Positions 25,760-34,283 are shown, counted from the stretch's first letter. The stretch is DNA of 64,000 bases from Streptomyces sp. NBC_00654 (GCF_026341775.1 NZ_JAPEOB010000002.1:620001-684000), one strand, 5' to 3'. The notes: generated by a model from the letters alone, not told the origin. Numbers and translations: made by a program.

Positions 25760-27388
25760 ATGACAGGGAAGCGCGGTGCCGTGGCAGCCGCACTCATGGG
25801 AGTGACCGTGTCGATGGCAGCGGCAGCGGCTCCCGCAGGCGCACCGGCCGCGGCGGCCCGGAACGACACCACCACCGTGGTCCGTACCGAGGACGGCCGG
25901 GTACGCGGCATCCGGACCGCCGGCCACCGCGTCTTCCTCGGCATCCCGTACGCCGGAGCGCCGAAGGGCGCGCACAGATGGGCGCCACCTCGCCCGGTGC
26001 GCCCCTGGAAGGGAGTCAGGGATGCCACGGAACCCGGCCCGCTGTGCCCGCAGGTCCCGTCCCAGTACGCCGATGTCTCAAGCCTGGAGGAGGACTGCCT
26101 GGTTCTGAATGTCACGGCTCCCGCACCGTCCGTCTCCCGCCGCCGTGCACCGGTGATGGTCTGGATCCACGGGGACGGCACGGTGGGAGGGGGCAGCCTC
26201 TTCGACGCCCGGCGTCTCGCGGCCCGCGGCGTGGTCGTCGTCACGGTCAACTACCGGCTCGGCGTCTTCGGCGGCTTCGCCCACCCCGGGCTGGAGGGAT
26301 CAGGGACGTTCGCGCTCCAGGACCAGCAGGCCGCGCTCCGCTGGGTACGGAGGAATGCGGCCGTGTTCGGGGGCGACCCCGGAAGGGTGACGGTGGCGGG
26401 CTCGTCCTTCGGCGCGGCCGCGATCACCGCGCATCTGGTCTCGCCCGGCGCCCGCGGGCTGTTCCACCGGGCGATCCTCTCCAGCGGAGAGGGAATGATG
26501 GACATGCCCGCCGGGGTGATGGGGCCGGGCATTCCCGCCTATCCCTGGTACACCTGGCGGACCGGCCGGGAGATGGCGGACACCGGCGTCACGACGGCTC
26601 GGGCACTGGGCTGTTCCGACCCGGTCCCGCAACGGGCGCTGCGATGTCTGCGCGCGCTGCCGGTGAAGAAGGTGCTGGAAATGCCGCACGTCATGAACCT
26701 CTTCCAAGCCTTCGCGTTCGGCAACCGCGTGCTGCCGGAGCTTCCCGAAGAACCACTGCGCGCGGGCCGCTTCCCGCGGATTCCCGTGCTGTCCGGGGCC
26801 ACCCGGGACGAGCACCGGCTGTTCGTCGGCATGCTGTACGACGCCGTGGGACGTGTCTTCACCGAGGACGACTACGACCGGGCGCTCGACACGGCCTTCG
26901 GGGCGCTGGCGGGCACCGTGCGCGACCGGTATCCGGCCGACGGCTTCGCCTCGCCCGCGCTGGCCTGGGCAACCGTGGTCACCGACCGCATGTGGGCCCG
27001 CGGCACCTGGGCCCAGAACTCCGCGCTCGGCCGGCACACACCCACCTACGCCTACGAGTTCGCCGACCGCGACGCCCCGATGTACCTCCCGCTGCCGGGC
27101 GGGTTCCCGTTCGGCGCCTACCATGCCGGGGACACTCCGTACCTCTTCGAGGACAAGGAGGCCACGTCCCGCTTCACCCCTGCCCAGGTCCGGCTCTCGG
27201 ACACGATGACGGACTACTGGGCACGGTTCGCCCGCACCGGTACGCCGAACGGTCCCGGCCTGCCGAAGTGGCCCCGGTTCATGCCGGAGGCCGATATTCC
27301 GTACACCCAGTCACTGGCCCCGGACCACATCGGGCCCGTCGACTACGCCGCCGGGCACCGGCTCGCCTTCTGGCACCGCCTGCCCTGA
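25760..27388 (+). CDS. Secreted type-B carboxylesterase with atypical active-site motifs
   Basis: The 542-aa protein starts at ATG 25760 (GAAGGAG upstream) with a signal peptide (residues 1-34, Ala-rich). The fold is that of carboxylesterase/lipase type B: 'GIPYAGAP', 'SEDCLVLN'-like 'LEEDCLVLNV', 'GRVTVAGSSFGAAAI' holding the nucleophile Ser, a Glu region 'ATRDEHRLF' and His in 'GAYHAGDTPYLF'. The family's 'GESAG' nucleophile elbow is 'GSSFG' here and the oxyanion 'HGGGF' is 'HGDGT', so specificity may differ. It probably hydrolyses extracellular esters. It reads away from the DinB gene with 175 bp between. Confidence 0.9.
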   Translation: MTGKRGAVAAALMGVTVSMAAAAAPAGAPAAAARNDTTTVVRTEDGRVRGIRTAGHRVFLGIPYAGAPKGAHRWAPPRPVRPWKGVRDATEPGPLCPQVPSQYADVSSLEEDCLVLNVTAPAPSVSRRRAPVMVWIHGDGTVGGGSLFDARRLAARGVVVVTVNYRLGVFGGFAHPGLEGSGTFALQDQQAALRWVRRNAAVFGGDPGRVTVAGSSFGAAAITAHLVSPGARGLFHRAILSSGEGMMDMPAGVMGPGIPAYPWYTWRTGREMADTGVTTARALGCSDPVPQRALRCLRALPVKKVLEMPHVMNLFQAFAFGNRVLPELPEEPLRAGRFPRIPVLSGATRDEHRLFVGMLYDAVGRVFTEDDYDRALDTAFGALAGTVRDRYPADGFASPALAWATVVTDRMWARGTWAQNSALGRHTPTYAYEFADRDAPMYLPLPGGFPFGAYHAGDTPYLFEDKEATSRFTPAQVRLSDTMTDYWARFARTGTPNGPGLPKWPRFMPEADIPYTQSLAPDHIGPVDYAAGHRLAFWHRLP

Positions 27389-27510
27389 CGGGCGGGCCCC
27401 GCCGGCACGCCCGCCCGCCGCGGCTGTCCGGCACAGCCGCACGTTCCGCAGGTTCCGCAGGTCATCGCTGCCGTACGTCCCGCCGTACGGACAGGAAAGG
27501 AGACGGACTC

Positions 27511-28515
27511 ATGACCGCATCCGAACGGATCAACGTCACCCACGACTGGGGCGTCCTCAGGGAAACGGTCGTCGGACGTGTCATCGACTTCACGTTCCCC
27601 GCCGCGCTCGCCTCGGGGGTGCCCGCGTCCCTGGGGTTCCTGCCCGAACGGACCAGGGCCGACATGCCCCGGTGGGCCGGTCTGCCGTGGTCGGTGGCGG
27701 ATCCCGACGGCTACGGCCGGTGTGTCGAACAGGTCGAGGGGCTCGCCCGCTTCCTCACCGGCCGCGGGGTGAAGGTCCATCGTCCGCGCGAGCTGACGGA
27801 GAGCGAACTCGCGCCGTACGGCGACAGCGGCACGTTCCATATGCAGACGTTCGTGCGCGACCCGATGATCGTGGTCGGCGACCTGGTCGTCGAATCGGCG
27901 CTCCGGCTGCCGGTTCGCTACAAGGAACGCTTCGGCCTGCGGCCGGTGTTCGAGGAGGCCGTGGCGAGGGGAGCGAGCTGGGCCGTCATGCCGCCACCGG
28001 CTCCCGTACCGGTCCCGGACATCGCGGCGGCCACCGGCCCCTTCCTGGAGGGCGGCGACGTCCTGCTCATGGGCCGCGACATCCTCGTCGGGCTGGGGCG
28101 GGGCGGCGCGGCGTCCGACGCGGCCGGCGCCCGTTGGCTGGCACAGCGGCTCGGCGGCGGATACCGCGTCCATGAGGTGCCTCTCACCGCGGATGTCATC
28201 CATCTGGACGACGGCCTCACCACCGTCCGGGAGGGGCTGGCGGTCATCTGCCGTGAACAGTTCGCCGATGGCGTCCCGGCACCGGTCGCGGACTGGGAAC
28301 TGATCGACATCGGTCTCCGGGAAGCCGTCAACCTGCTGGCGGGCAACAGCCTGGTGCTGGCACCGGGCGAAGTCGTCGTCGACGAACGGCTCTCCCATCT
28401 GGCGGAAGCGCTCACCGCGCATGACGTCACGGTGCATACGCTGCCCTACGACGCGGTCACCCCGTTCGCCGGCGGCTTCCGCTGCTCGCACCACCCGCTC
28501 GTCAGGGAACTGTGA
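27511..28515 (+). CDS. Amidinotransferase-family protein (StrB1/glycine amidinotransferase-like)
   Basis: The 334-aa protein begins at ATG 27511 with AAGGAGA upstream. It shows the pentein fold of L-arginine amidinotransferases: 'VVGRVIDFTFP' near the N terminus, 'MQTFVRDPMIVVGDLVVESA', 'FLEGGDVLLMGRDILVGLG', catalytic His in 'DVIHLDDGLT' (about 230) and catalytic Cys325 in 'GGFRCSHHPL'. The family moves an amidino group from arginine to an amine such as glycine or inosamine phosphate. Its target is unknown; an APH(3'')-like gene lies about 2.8 kb upstream but with other genes in between. Confidence 0.88.
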   Translation: MTASERINVTHDWGVLRETVVGRVIDFTFPAALASGVPASLGFLPERTRADMPRWAGLPWSVADPDGYGRCVEQVEGLARFLTGRGVKVHRPRELTESELAPYGDSGTFHMQTFVRDPMIVVGDLVVESALRLPVRYKERFGLRPVFEEAVARGASWAVMPPPAPVPVPDIAAATGPFLEGGDVLLMGRDILVGLGRGGAASDAAGARWLAQRLGGGYRVHEVPLTADVIHLDDGLTTVREGLAVICREQFADGVPAPVADWELIDIGLREAVNLLAGNSLVLAPGEVVVDERLSHLAEALTAHDVTVHTLPYDAVTPFAGGFRCSHHPLVREL

Positions 28516-28587
28516 TCGGTCCGGCCGCCGGGGCCGGATCCCGGCCGGGCGGACCGGCCTCGACGGGGTGGCAGGCGCCTGTCCGTT

Positions 28588-29592
28588 TCACCGGCGCAGG
28601 GCCGGCATCAGCACCGGCAGCGCATGGCGCAGCTCGCGGTAACCGTAGGTCCCGCTGTGGGTGCCCGGGTAGATGTGCGTGGTCACGGGGGCGCCCAGGG
28701 ACGTGAGCCGGCCGCTGAGCATCCGCGTCTCCTCGCAGCAGACGGCTTCGGTGACGGAGACGACATCGTCATCGGCGAGCGCGACCCATTTCTCCGTGCC
28801 CGGAATATGCGGATCGGGCTCCTCCCCGTCGAGGGGGCCGGGGGTTCCGTCGCCGGAGGCCAGATAGACGGCCGTACGGCGCAGTCCCTCGGCGCGGTGG
28901 TAGGGATCCCAGTCGAGCCAGACCTCCCAGTCCTTCCACGGGTCGCCGAAGATCGCGTAGCCGTCCACCTCCAGGAACCTGGCTCCCGAGAGCCACATCT
29001 CCGGGTGCCGGACCGGGTGCACGGGGGCCCCGAAGGCGGCGACCGCACCGAACAGCCCTGGAGTCCTGGCCGCGAAACCCAGTGCGCCGAAGCCTCCCTG
29101 GGACTCCCCCGCCGCCGCCCGGACGGGCCCGGCCCCGTAACTCTCCTCCATCAGGGGCATGACTTCGCGCAGGAAGTACGTACGCACCCGGGGCGCGCCC
29201 TTCTTCCCCTGGTTCCACCAGTCGGTCCAGAACCCGAACAACGGCATGCCCGGCATGACGACCAGGACATCGCGCAGTTCGGCCAGCTCCTGCACCCGGA
29301 ACAGGGTCGTCCAGGTCGTGTGGTCGCCGTCCCCGCCGGCGAGCAGATAGAGGGTGGGCCAGCGGTCACCGGGACGGCGCCGGTCCCAGCCGCGCGGGGT
29401 CAGCAGCGCCACGGTGGCGGGGCCGCCCAGCGCCGGGGAGTCGAGGGTCAGCTCGACCAGCCGTTCGTCCGGCCTCCGCTCCGCGATCACCCGGCCCGTG
29501 GCGCCGGGGGCCGGGGCGGCACCGAGCAGTCCGCCGGCTCCGAGGAGGGCCGCGCCCGTGAGGACCGCGCGTCGTGTGCGTGAGTTCGTCAT
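28588..29592 (-). CDS. Secreted esterase of the antigen-85/Esterase D type (TAT signal)
   Basis: The 334-aa protein starts 'MTNSRTRRAVLTGAALLGAG', a Tat-type signal with RR followed by a hydrophobic segment. The alpha/beta-hydrolase core has nucleophile elbow 'AAGESQGGFG', the oxyanion region 'LYLLAGGDGDHTTW' and catalytic His in 'YPGTHSGTYGYRE'. This pattern is common to PF00756 (mycolyltransferase/S-formylglutathione hydrolase) esterases. Extracellular substrate unknown. It converges with the amidinotransferase gene, 72 bp apart, where an imperfect GC-rich inverted repeat may serve as terminator. Confidence 0.87.
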   Translation of the reverse strand: MTNSRTRRAVLTGAALLGAGGLLGAAPAPGATGRVIAERRPDERLVELTLDSPALGGPATVALLTPRGWDRRRPGDRWPTLYLLAGGDGDHTTWTTLFRVQELAELRDVLVVMPGMPLFGFWTDWWNQGKKGAPRVRTYFLREVMPLMEESYGAGPVRAAAGESQGGFGALGFAARTPGLFGAVAAFGAPVHPVRHPEMWLSGARFLEVDGYAIFGDPWKDWEVWLDWDPYHRAEGLRRTAVYLASGDGTPGPLDGEEPDPHIPGTEKWVALADDDVVSVTEAVCCEETRMLSGRLTSLGAPVTTHIYPGTHSGTYGYRELRHALPVLMPALRR

Positions 29593-29690
29593 GCCTGAGT
29601 CTTCGACCGGAGTCCGCCGCACCATGAGGACGGCACCCGGTGGGGGATCACGGCATGCGGGAGTGACCGCCTTTGACCTCCTCCCCCACC

Positions 29691-30476
29691 TCACCTGCGT
29701 ACGGGCAGGAGGTCCGGGCGCTTGGCCGTGCGGCCGTCGCCGGAGGAGCGGCCCTGGAGGCGGCGGACGAGCCAGGGGCCGAGGAAGGAGGCGGCCCAGC
29801 GCAGGTCGCCCGCCGCGGTGCGCCATCCGGCGGGGGTGGTTTCCCGCGGGCCGGGCAGGGGGTGGGTCCAGGAGTCGTCCGCGCCGGGCACGCCCAGGGC
29901 CTCGGCGACCGCGGCGGCGATCCGGTCATGGCCGAGCGGTCCGGCATGGAGCCGGTCGGGGCTCCACAGACGGGGGTCGGTGACCACGGAGTGGTGCGCG
30001 GTGTCGGCCACCACGACGCCGTGCCGGTGCGCCGCCCGCCGGATGCGGTGGTTCAGGGCGGTGACACGTGGGGCGACCGGGCGGGCGAGCGGGGTGATCC
30101 GCGCCATGTCGGGGAAGGTGAGGGTCGCGACGCGGGCTCCCCCGCCGGTGAGCGCCGCGAACATCGCCTCCAGGTGGCCGGCGACCTCGTCGGCGTCGAA
30201 GCGGGGCCGCAGCAGGTCGTTGACGCCCGCGACGACGGTGGCCAGGTCCGGCCGCAGAGCCAGGGCCGGGGCGAGCTGCTCTTCCCGGACCTGCCCGGCG
30301 AGCCGGCCGCGTACGGCCAGATTGGCGTACTGGACACCGGGGTTGTGCGGCGCGAGCCGCTCGGCGAGCCGGTCGGCCCAGCCCCGCAGCCCTGTGGTGT
30401 CGTCGCCGTCGCCCAGCCCCTCCGTCTGGCTGTCCCCGAGGGCGACGAAGCGCCGCACCCGGTCATCGCCCGGCAC
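29691..30476 (-). CDS. SGNH/GDSL-family hydrolase
   Basis: A 261-aa protein with the four SGNH blocks: 'VALGDSQTEG' (Ser16), a block II Gly in 'LAVRGRLAGQ', 'VVAGVNDLL' (Asn87) and 'SPDRLHAGPLGH' (Asp175, His178). These enzymes are esterases or lipases. There is no signal peptide. The GTG start has GGGAGG 6 nt upstream and overlaps the end of the PadR regulator gene by 14 bp, so both are probably in one transcript and the hydrolase may be regulated by PadR. The C-terminal 40 residues are basic. Confidence 0.88.
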   Translation of the reverse strand: MPGDDRVRRFVALGDSQTEGLGDGDDTTGLRGWADRLAERLAPHNPGVQYANLAVRGRLAGQVREEQLAPALALRPDLATVVAGVNDLLRPRFDADEVAGHLEAMFAALTGGGARVATLTFPDMARITPLARPVAPRVTALNHRIRRAAHRHGVVVADTAHHSVVTDPRLWSPDRLHAGPLGHDRIAAAVAEALGVPGADDSWTHPLPGPRETTPAGWRTAAGDLRWAASFLGPWLVRRLQGRSSGDGRTAKRPDLLPVRR

Positions 30477-31062
30477 GGGCCGCCTCCCTCTCCCGCAGGA
30501 TCGCCGCGGTGTGCGTGCACCAGTCCCGGTTGCCCAGCTCGAAGTCCAGGCCGCGCCGGCAGGTCAGATAGGGCCCGATCCGCTCGCCGTGGCGCAGGAA
30601 CTCCTCCTCGCTGCGCTCACCGCGCATGTTCCGCAGCAGCTCGCCGAACCGTCCGATCTTCGCCTCGGCGAAGGTGGCCCGTTCGGTGAGCTGTGCGATC
30701 AGGGTCCCGGTGTCCAGATGGTCGGCGGCCTGCACCTTGACGAGCAGGTCGTCACGGATGAAGGAGGGCTTGGTGGCCGATTCCGCGAACTGTTCCAGTT
30801 CGGCCAGGCCGGTGTCGGTGACACGGAACAGGCGCTTGTTGGGCCGGGCCTCCTGAACCACCTCACGGCCCGTGATCAGCCCTTCCTTCTCCAGCTTCGT
30901 CAGCTCGGCGTACAGCTGCTGCGGCAGCGCGTGCCAGAAGTTCGCCACTCCCGTGCCGAACGCCTTGGCCAGCTGGTACCCGCTGAGCTCCACGTCGAGC
31001 AGCGCCGCCAGCACGGCGTGACGCAAGGCCAATCGGACCGCCCCCTTCTCACCTCTGTCCAC
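30463..31062 (-). CDS. PadR-family transcriptional regulator
   Basis: About 199 aa from the GTG at 31062, which has GGAGG 8 nt upstream; ATG 31077 is an alternative without a ribosome site. The winged-helix part has 'ALRHAVLAALLDVELSGYQLAKAF', 'QQLYAELTKLEKEGLITGREV' and 'KRLFRVTDTGLAELEQF', typical of PadR. The C-terminal helices ('ATFAEAKIGRFGELLRNMRGE') form the dimerisation region of the VirR type. It is divergent from the gene at 31127, and a TAGTCA/TGACTA inverted repeat between them is a likely operator. Confidence 0.9.
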   Translation of the reverse strand: MDRGEKGAVRLALRHAVLAALLDVELSGYQLAKAFGTGVANFWHALPQQLYAELTKLEKEGLITGREVVQEARPNKRLFRVTDTGLAELEQFAESATKPSFIRDDLLVKVQAADHLDTGTLIAQLTERATFAEAKIGRFGELLRNMRGERSEEEFLRHGERIGPYLTCRRGLDFELGNRDWCTHTAAILREREAARAGR

Positions 31063-31079
31063 GAACACCACCTCCATGA

Positions 31080-31097
31080 TAGTCAAGAAAATGACTA
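31080..31097. promoter_or_regulatory. Probable PadR operator (inverted repeat)
   Basis: TAGTCA (31080-31085) and TGACTA (31092-31097) form a perfect 6-bp inverted repeat with a 6-nt spacer AGAAAA. It lies in the short gap between the divergent padR-like gene and the NTF2-like gene, just upstream of both starts. This fits autoregulation plus control of the divergent gene. Confidence 0.6.
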
Positions 31098-31126
31098 ATC
31101 ACTTCCATGAGTATCCAGGAGGAGTC

Positions 31127-31558
31127 ATGACCGCCGCGGACCGCTTCCGTGCCGCCGTCGACAGCCGCGATCCCACCGCCCTGGAGGACCTGTTCACCGA
31201 GGACGTCCGCTTCTACAGCCCGGTGAAGTTCACGCCGTTCGAAGGCAGGCCGATGGTGCTGGGGCTCCTCGGGGTCCTCCTGCGCACCTTCGCGGACTTC
31301 CGCTACGTCGGACGCTTCGACGGCGCCGCGCAGACGGGCACCGATGGCACCGAGTCCCCCTCGGCCGCCCTGCTCTTCCGCGCCACCGTGAAGGGCAAGG
31401 AGATCCACGGCATCGACCTGCTCCACTTCGACGACGACGGGCGGATCAAGGAGTTCACCGTGATGGTCCGTCCGCAGTCCGCGGTGCATGTGCTGAGCGA
31501 GGCGGTCCTCGCCGGCCTGGTCGCCGACGGCCTCGTCCCCGCCCCGTCGGATCACTGA
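31127..31558 (+). CDS. NTF2-like (SnoaL-type) small protein
   Basis: A 143-aa protein starting at ATG 31127 behind a strong AGGAGGAG site. It has the cone-like alpha+beta pattern of NTF2/SnoaL proteins: 'ADRFRAAVDSRDPTALEDLF', 'DVRFYSPVKFTPFEGRPM', 'FRATVKGKEIHGIDLLHFDDDGRI' and 'KEFTVMVRPQ'. This fold includes ketosteroid isomerase-like enzymes and polyketide cyclases, but no catalytic set is certain. It is divergent from the PadR regulator and probably its target. Function unknown. Confidence 0.85.
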   Translation: MTAADRFRAAVDSRDPTALEDLFTEDVRFYSPVKFTPFEGRPMVLGLLGVLLRTFADFRYVGRFDGAAQTGTDGTESPSAALLFRATVKGKEIHGIDLLHFDDDGRIKEFTVMVRPQSAVHVLSEAVLAGLVADGLVPAPSDH

Positions 31559-31674
31559 GGACCCGTCCCGTCGTGCCCGGCCGGCCGGCCGCTGCCGCAC
31601 CGCTGGGGGCGTACGCCCTTGGCGGCCCCGAAATCTCGTCGCGGCCGCCGAGGGGCGGTACCTAGGCTGACCGT

Positions 31675-32004
31675 ATGACCCATACGAAGACCTCGTACGT
31701 CTGTCTGCCCTGCCGGGCCTCGTACAAGCAGCCCTATGACAGCGAGAGGCAGCGGATCTGCCCGCGCTGCGCACGATCGCTGATCCACGTGGGGTCGGCC
31801 TTCGCCGTGCCCCGGCGCCGGGACACGGCGGCCTGGCGCACACTCTCCGTCCTGCTCAACGCGGGCGTCCGCTTCCACAAGAGCTGCTGCGGCGGACCGG
31901 GTTACCGGCCGCGCACGCTGCACGAGGTACGTGAGCGGATGGCGTTCGCGGAGCGGACCGGTGAGCCCATCGCCAGGTCGCTCGTACGGCGCGAACTGCC
32001 GTGA
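31675..32004 (+). CDS. Small zinc-ribbon-like protein of unknown function
   Basis: A 109-aa protein with two Cys pairs, 'VCLPCRASYKQ' and 'ICPRCARSL', spaced about 16 residues apart, as in a zinc ribbon. A later 'KSCCGGPGYRP' has another Cys pair. The remainder is basic and probably helical. It may bind nucleic acid, but no family is recognised with confidence. It converges with the gene at 32146 and a near-perfect GC hairpin at 32074-32096 separates them. Confidence 0.75.
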   Translation: MTHTKTSYVCLPCRASYKQPYDSERQRICPRCARSLIHVGSAFAVPRRRDTAAWRTLSVLLNAGVRFHKSCCGGPGYRPRTLHEVRERMAFAERTGEPIARSLVRRELP

Positions 32005-32073
32005 CCCGTACCCGGCACCCCGGTGCGCCGTGGTGACCGCGGACCGCGGTGACGGCGGGACGACGGCTCGAAG

Positions 32074-32096
32074 GGCCGGGCGCCGGGCGCCCGGCC
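32074..32096. terminator. GC-rich hairpin between convergent genes
   Basis: An 11-bp perfect inverted repeat (GGCCGGGCGCC / GGCGCCCGGCC, centre G) lies between the convergent genes ending at 32004 and 32146. The real loop would be larger because the innermost pairs cannot close. Confidence 0.6.
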
Positions 32097-32145
32097 GGAG
32101 GCGGTGCACGCCGGCCCCTGTGCGCACCGGCGCCGGCGGCCGCGG

Positions 32146-32616
32146 TCACGGGTGGGCGCTCGTGCCCTCGTAGCCATGGCGGCTCATGCCGCCGCCGTCC
32201 GACTCGAGGAACTCCGCGTGGGCCACGCACATGTGGCACAGAGGGCGCCAGCGGGGCCGGTACCCGGGGTGACCGGAGAAGCGCTGCGCGGTGAGGGTGA
32301 GGCGGTTCCACCACTCGGCGATGTTCTGACGCAGGGTCTGGACATGGCCGCACTGTTCCTGCATGCGCGCGAGGACCACCGGCTCCCATTCGGTGAGCAG
32401 ATCGGCCAGGTGCACACAGTCGGAAACGGTGATGTCCCGCAGCCTGACAGCGGCGAAGCGGGCCTCCCCGCCCTCTTCCTGACCGGCGACCAGCTCGGCC
32501 AGCCGGCCTTCCAGGAACGTACGCAGGGGCTCGATGTCCTCGTATCGCAGGTCGTCGGAGAACTCCAGCAGCACGGCGGGTGCCAGCAGATCGGACCTGC
32601 TCTCGTGAGTAGTCAT
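32146..32616 (-). CDS. Hypothetical protein with CxxC motif
   Basis: A 156-aa protein that is mostly helical in its first half ('EPLRTFLEGRLAELVAGQEE', 'CVHLADLLTEWEPVVLARMQ') and ends with a short cluster 'PLCHMCVAHAEFLES' whose Cys/His pattern could hold a metal. The start 'MTTHESRSDLLAP' fits a normal N terminus. No signal peptide. I do not recognise the family. Codon use is typical of the window, so it is probably a real gene. Confidence 0.7.
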   Translation of the reverse strand: MTTHESRSDLLAPAVLLEFSDDLRYEDIEPLRTFLEGRLAELVAGQEEGGEARFAAVRLRDITVSDCVHLADLLTEWEPVVLARMQEQCGHVQTLRQNIAEWWNRLTLTAQRFSGHPGYRPRWRPLCHMCVAHAEFLESDGGGMSRHGYEGTSAHP

Positions 32617-32794
32617 GGCAGCACTGTGCCTCTCGGCCGGTTCAGCCGCATCGATTCGGCGCTATATCACACTTTGTCCCATCAGATCGAGCGGAACCGC
32701 TGCCGCTCGCTCACGCCGCGGACGGGCCGCTGACAGACTTGCCCCGCGGCGCGGCCCGTCCGCGCAGGCGAACGCCCCATCCGGCCCGGCGCGC

Positions 32795-33460
32795 TCAGTC
32801 GGTCACGTTCGGGCGGTCGGCGGCGGCGACGAGGTCGGCGAAGGTAAGCGGCTCACCCGGGGCCGGACCCGAAGCCGAACCGGAAGCCGGATCGGAAGCC
32901 GGCGCGGCCCGCGTGGTCAGGCCGTCGAGGGCGAGGTCGAGGTGGCGGTGCAGCAGCGCGCCGTCCGCGTCGAGCCGGGAGAGGCTGCCGGGCAGGGGAC
33001 GGGACAGCCGGATCGACAGGAGGATCAGGTCGCCCGACCCCACCTCGGGGCGCAGCCGGCCGGAGTCGTGCGCCGCGCGGATCAGGTCATCGAGCGCCGC
33101 CGACGTACGGTTCCGGCTGTCGATCAACTCCTGGTCGACGACGAGCTGTTCGAGCAGGACCGGGATCACCGCACCCATCCGGAGGTCCGCCGCCGCGTGG
33201 ACGAAGCGCCGCACCGCCTCGAACGCGTCACCTTCCTCCCGCCCCGCCCGATGGGCCGCGGCCTCAAGGCGTGAGAGCAGGTCACCGGTGAGATCGCGTA
33301 CGAGTGCCTCGCGGTCGGCGTAGCGGCGGTAGAGCGTGGCCGGCCCCACGCCCGCCCTGCGCACGATCAGGTCCAGCGGAGCGCCCAGACCCCGCTCCAG
33401 GAACACATCGCGGGCGGCATCCAGGATCCGTCGTCTGCTGCGTTCGGCGTCCGCCCGCAT
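32795..33460 (-). CDS. TetR-family transcriptional regulator
   Basis: A 221-aa protein starting at 'MRADAERSRRRILDAARDVF', chosen over an upstream GTG because the latter has no better ribosome site. The TetR HTH is clear: 'LDLIVRRAGVGPATLYRRYADREALVRDL'. The C-terminal ligand domain is followed by an Ala/Ser/Pro-rich tail ('PASDPASGSASGPAPGEP'). It is divergent from the gene at 33562, with two related inverted repeats between them that probably form its operators. It likely represses its own gene and the divergent one. Confidence 0.92.
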   Translation of the reverse strand: MRADAERSRRRILDAARDVFLERGLGAPLDLIVRRAGVGPATLYRRYADREALVRDLTGDLLSRLEAAAHRAGREEGDAFEAVRRFVHAAADLRMGAVIPVLLEQLVVDQELIDSRNRTSAALDDLIRAAHDSGRLRPEVGSGDLILLSIRLSRPLPGSLSRLDADGALLHRHLDLALDGLTTRAAPASDPASGSASGPAPGEPLTFADLVAAADRPNVTD

Positions 33461-33484
33461 GAGACCCACCTTCCATCAATGAAA

Positions 33485-33540
33485 CGGAGAACTTCTCTCC
33501 GCCTATGCTAGCGTGCCGTAGGCGGAGAAAATTTCTCCGC
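33485..33540. promoter_or_regulatory. Probable TetR operators (two related palindromes)
   Basis: GCGGAGAAA-A-TTTCTCCGC (33522-33540) is a perfect 9-bp inverted repeat. CGGAGA-ACTTC-TCTCCG (33485-33501) carries the same half-sites with a wider spacer. Both lie in the gap between the divergent TetR gene and the gene at 33562, and a TATGCT -10-like box lies between them. Confidence 0.7.
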
Positions 33541-33561
33541 TTCGCTCGAAAGGGGTTCGCC

Positions 33562-34230
33562 ATGAACACTGGCGCGCTGCGTGTCCGCACGGTCATCGAC
33601 GGTGTCGAGTACGGGGACGAGGCCGTTCGGCGGTGGGAACTGGAGCGGTCCCGGGCCGCGCTCACCCTGCTGAAGCAGCGGATCGGGGACCGTCGGATGC
33701 GGGAGCTCCTCGCCCCCGATCTCGCCGCGTCGGACGCGGCGATGGCGCCGCTGCCGAGCGGATCCGCGGGAGCCTGGAGGTCTGCCGTCACCGAGATGAC
33801 GGTCGCCGGGCTCGACGCGGACCGGTTCCTCACCTGGTGGCAGGGCCGGCTCGCGGGCGGTGACCGGTCCGCGCTGCTCTCGGCCAACCCCGAGCACTAC
33901 CTCGCCGACTCCGGCGGCGGAGTGGTCGAGATCATCGAGACCATAGGTTCGGGCCCGCTCCGGTTCTTCCTCACCTTCCACGACGACGTCGACATCACGG
34001 ACGAGGGCCACGAGGAGTACCCCGTGCGCATCGGCGGCACCGGACGCCTCGCCGACGGCACCGAGATCGCCCGTGTCATGCACGAGTTCGGCGACGGTCC
34101 CGACGGTCTGCGCATCCGTCTGACCATCCAGTTCCCGGCCGGCGCTCCCGAGCACGTCTTCGTCGGACACCAGTGGCACTTCGCGTGCGAGTTCACCAAC
34201 TGGCTGGAAGGCGCACACGCCCAGGCGTGA
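33562..34230 (+). CDS. Hypothetical protein, probable target of the adjacent TetR regulator
   Basis: A 222-aa protein starting at ATG 33562 after AAAGGGG. The second half is beta-rich ('GSGPLRFFLTFHDDVDITDE', 'IRLTIQFPAGAPEHVFVGHQWHF'), the first half helical ('RAALTLLKQRIGDRRMRELL'). No signal peptide, no membrane segment and no known catalytic motif is visible. The position across the TetR operators suggests repression by that regulator. I do not recognise the family. Confidence 0.78.
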   Translation: MNTGALRVRTVIDGVEYGDEAVRRWELERSRAALTLLKQRIGDRRMRELLAPDLAASDAAMAPLPSGSAGAWRSAVTEMTVAGLDADRFLTWWQGRLAGGDRSALLSANPEHYLADSGGGVVEIIETIGSGPLRFFLTFHDDVDITDEGHEEYPVRIGGTGRLADGTEIARVMHEFGDGPDGLRIRLTIQFPAGAPEHVFVGHQWHFACEFTNWLEGAHAQA

Positions 34231-34248
34231 GCTCCGTCCGCGCACACA

Positions 34249-34283
34249 GGCGGGGATCCCCTGCTGATCAGGGGATCCCCGCC
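34249..34283 (+). terminator. Long perfect hairpin
   Basis: A perfect 15-bp stem (GGCGGGGATCCCCTG / CAGGGGATCCCCGCC) with loop CTGAT lies 18 bp after the stop of the gene at 33562 and 75 bp before the aquaporin start. It probably ends transcription of the upstream gene. Confidence 0.75.
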
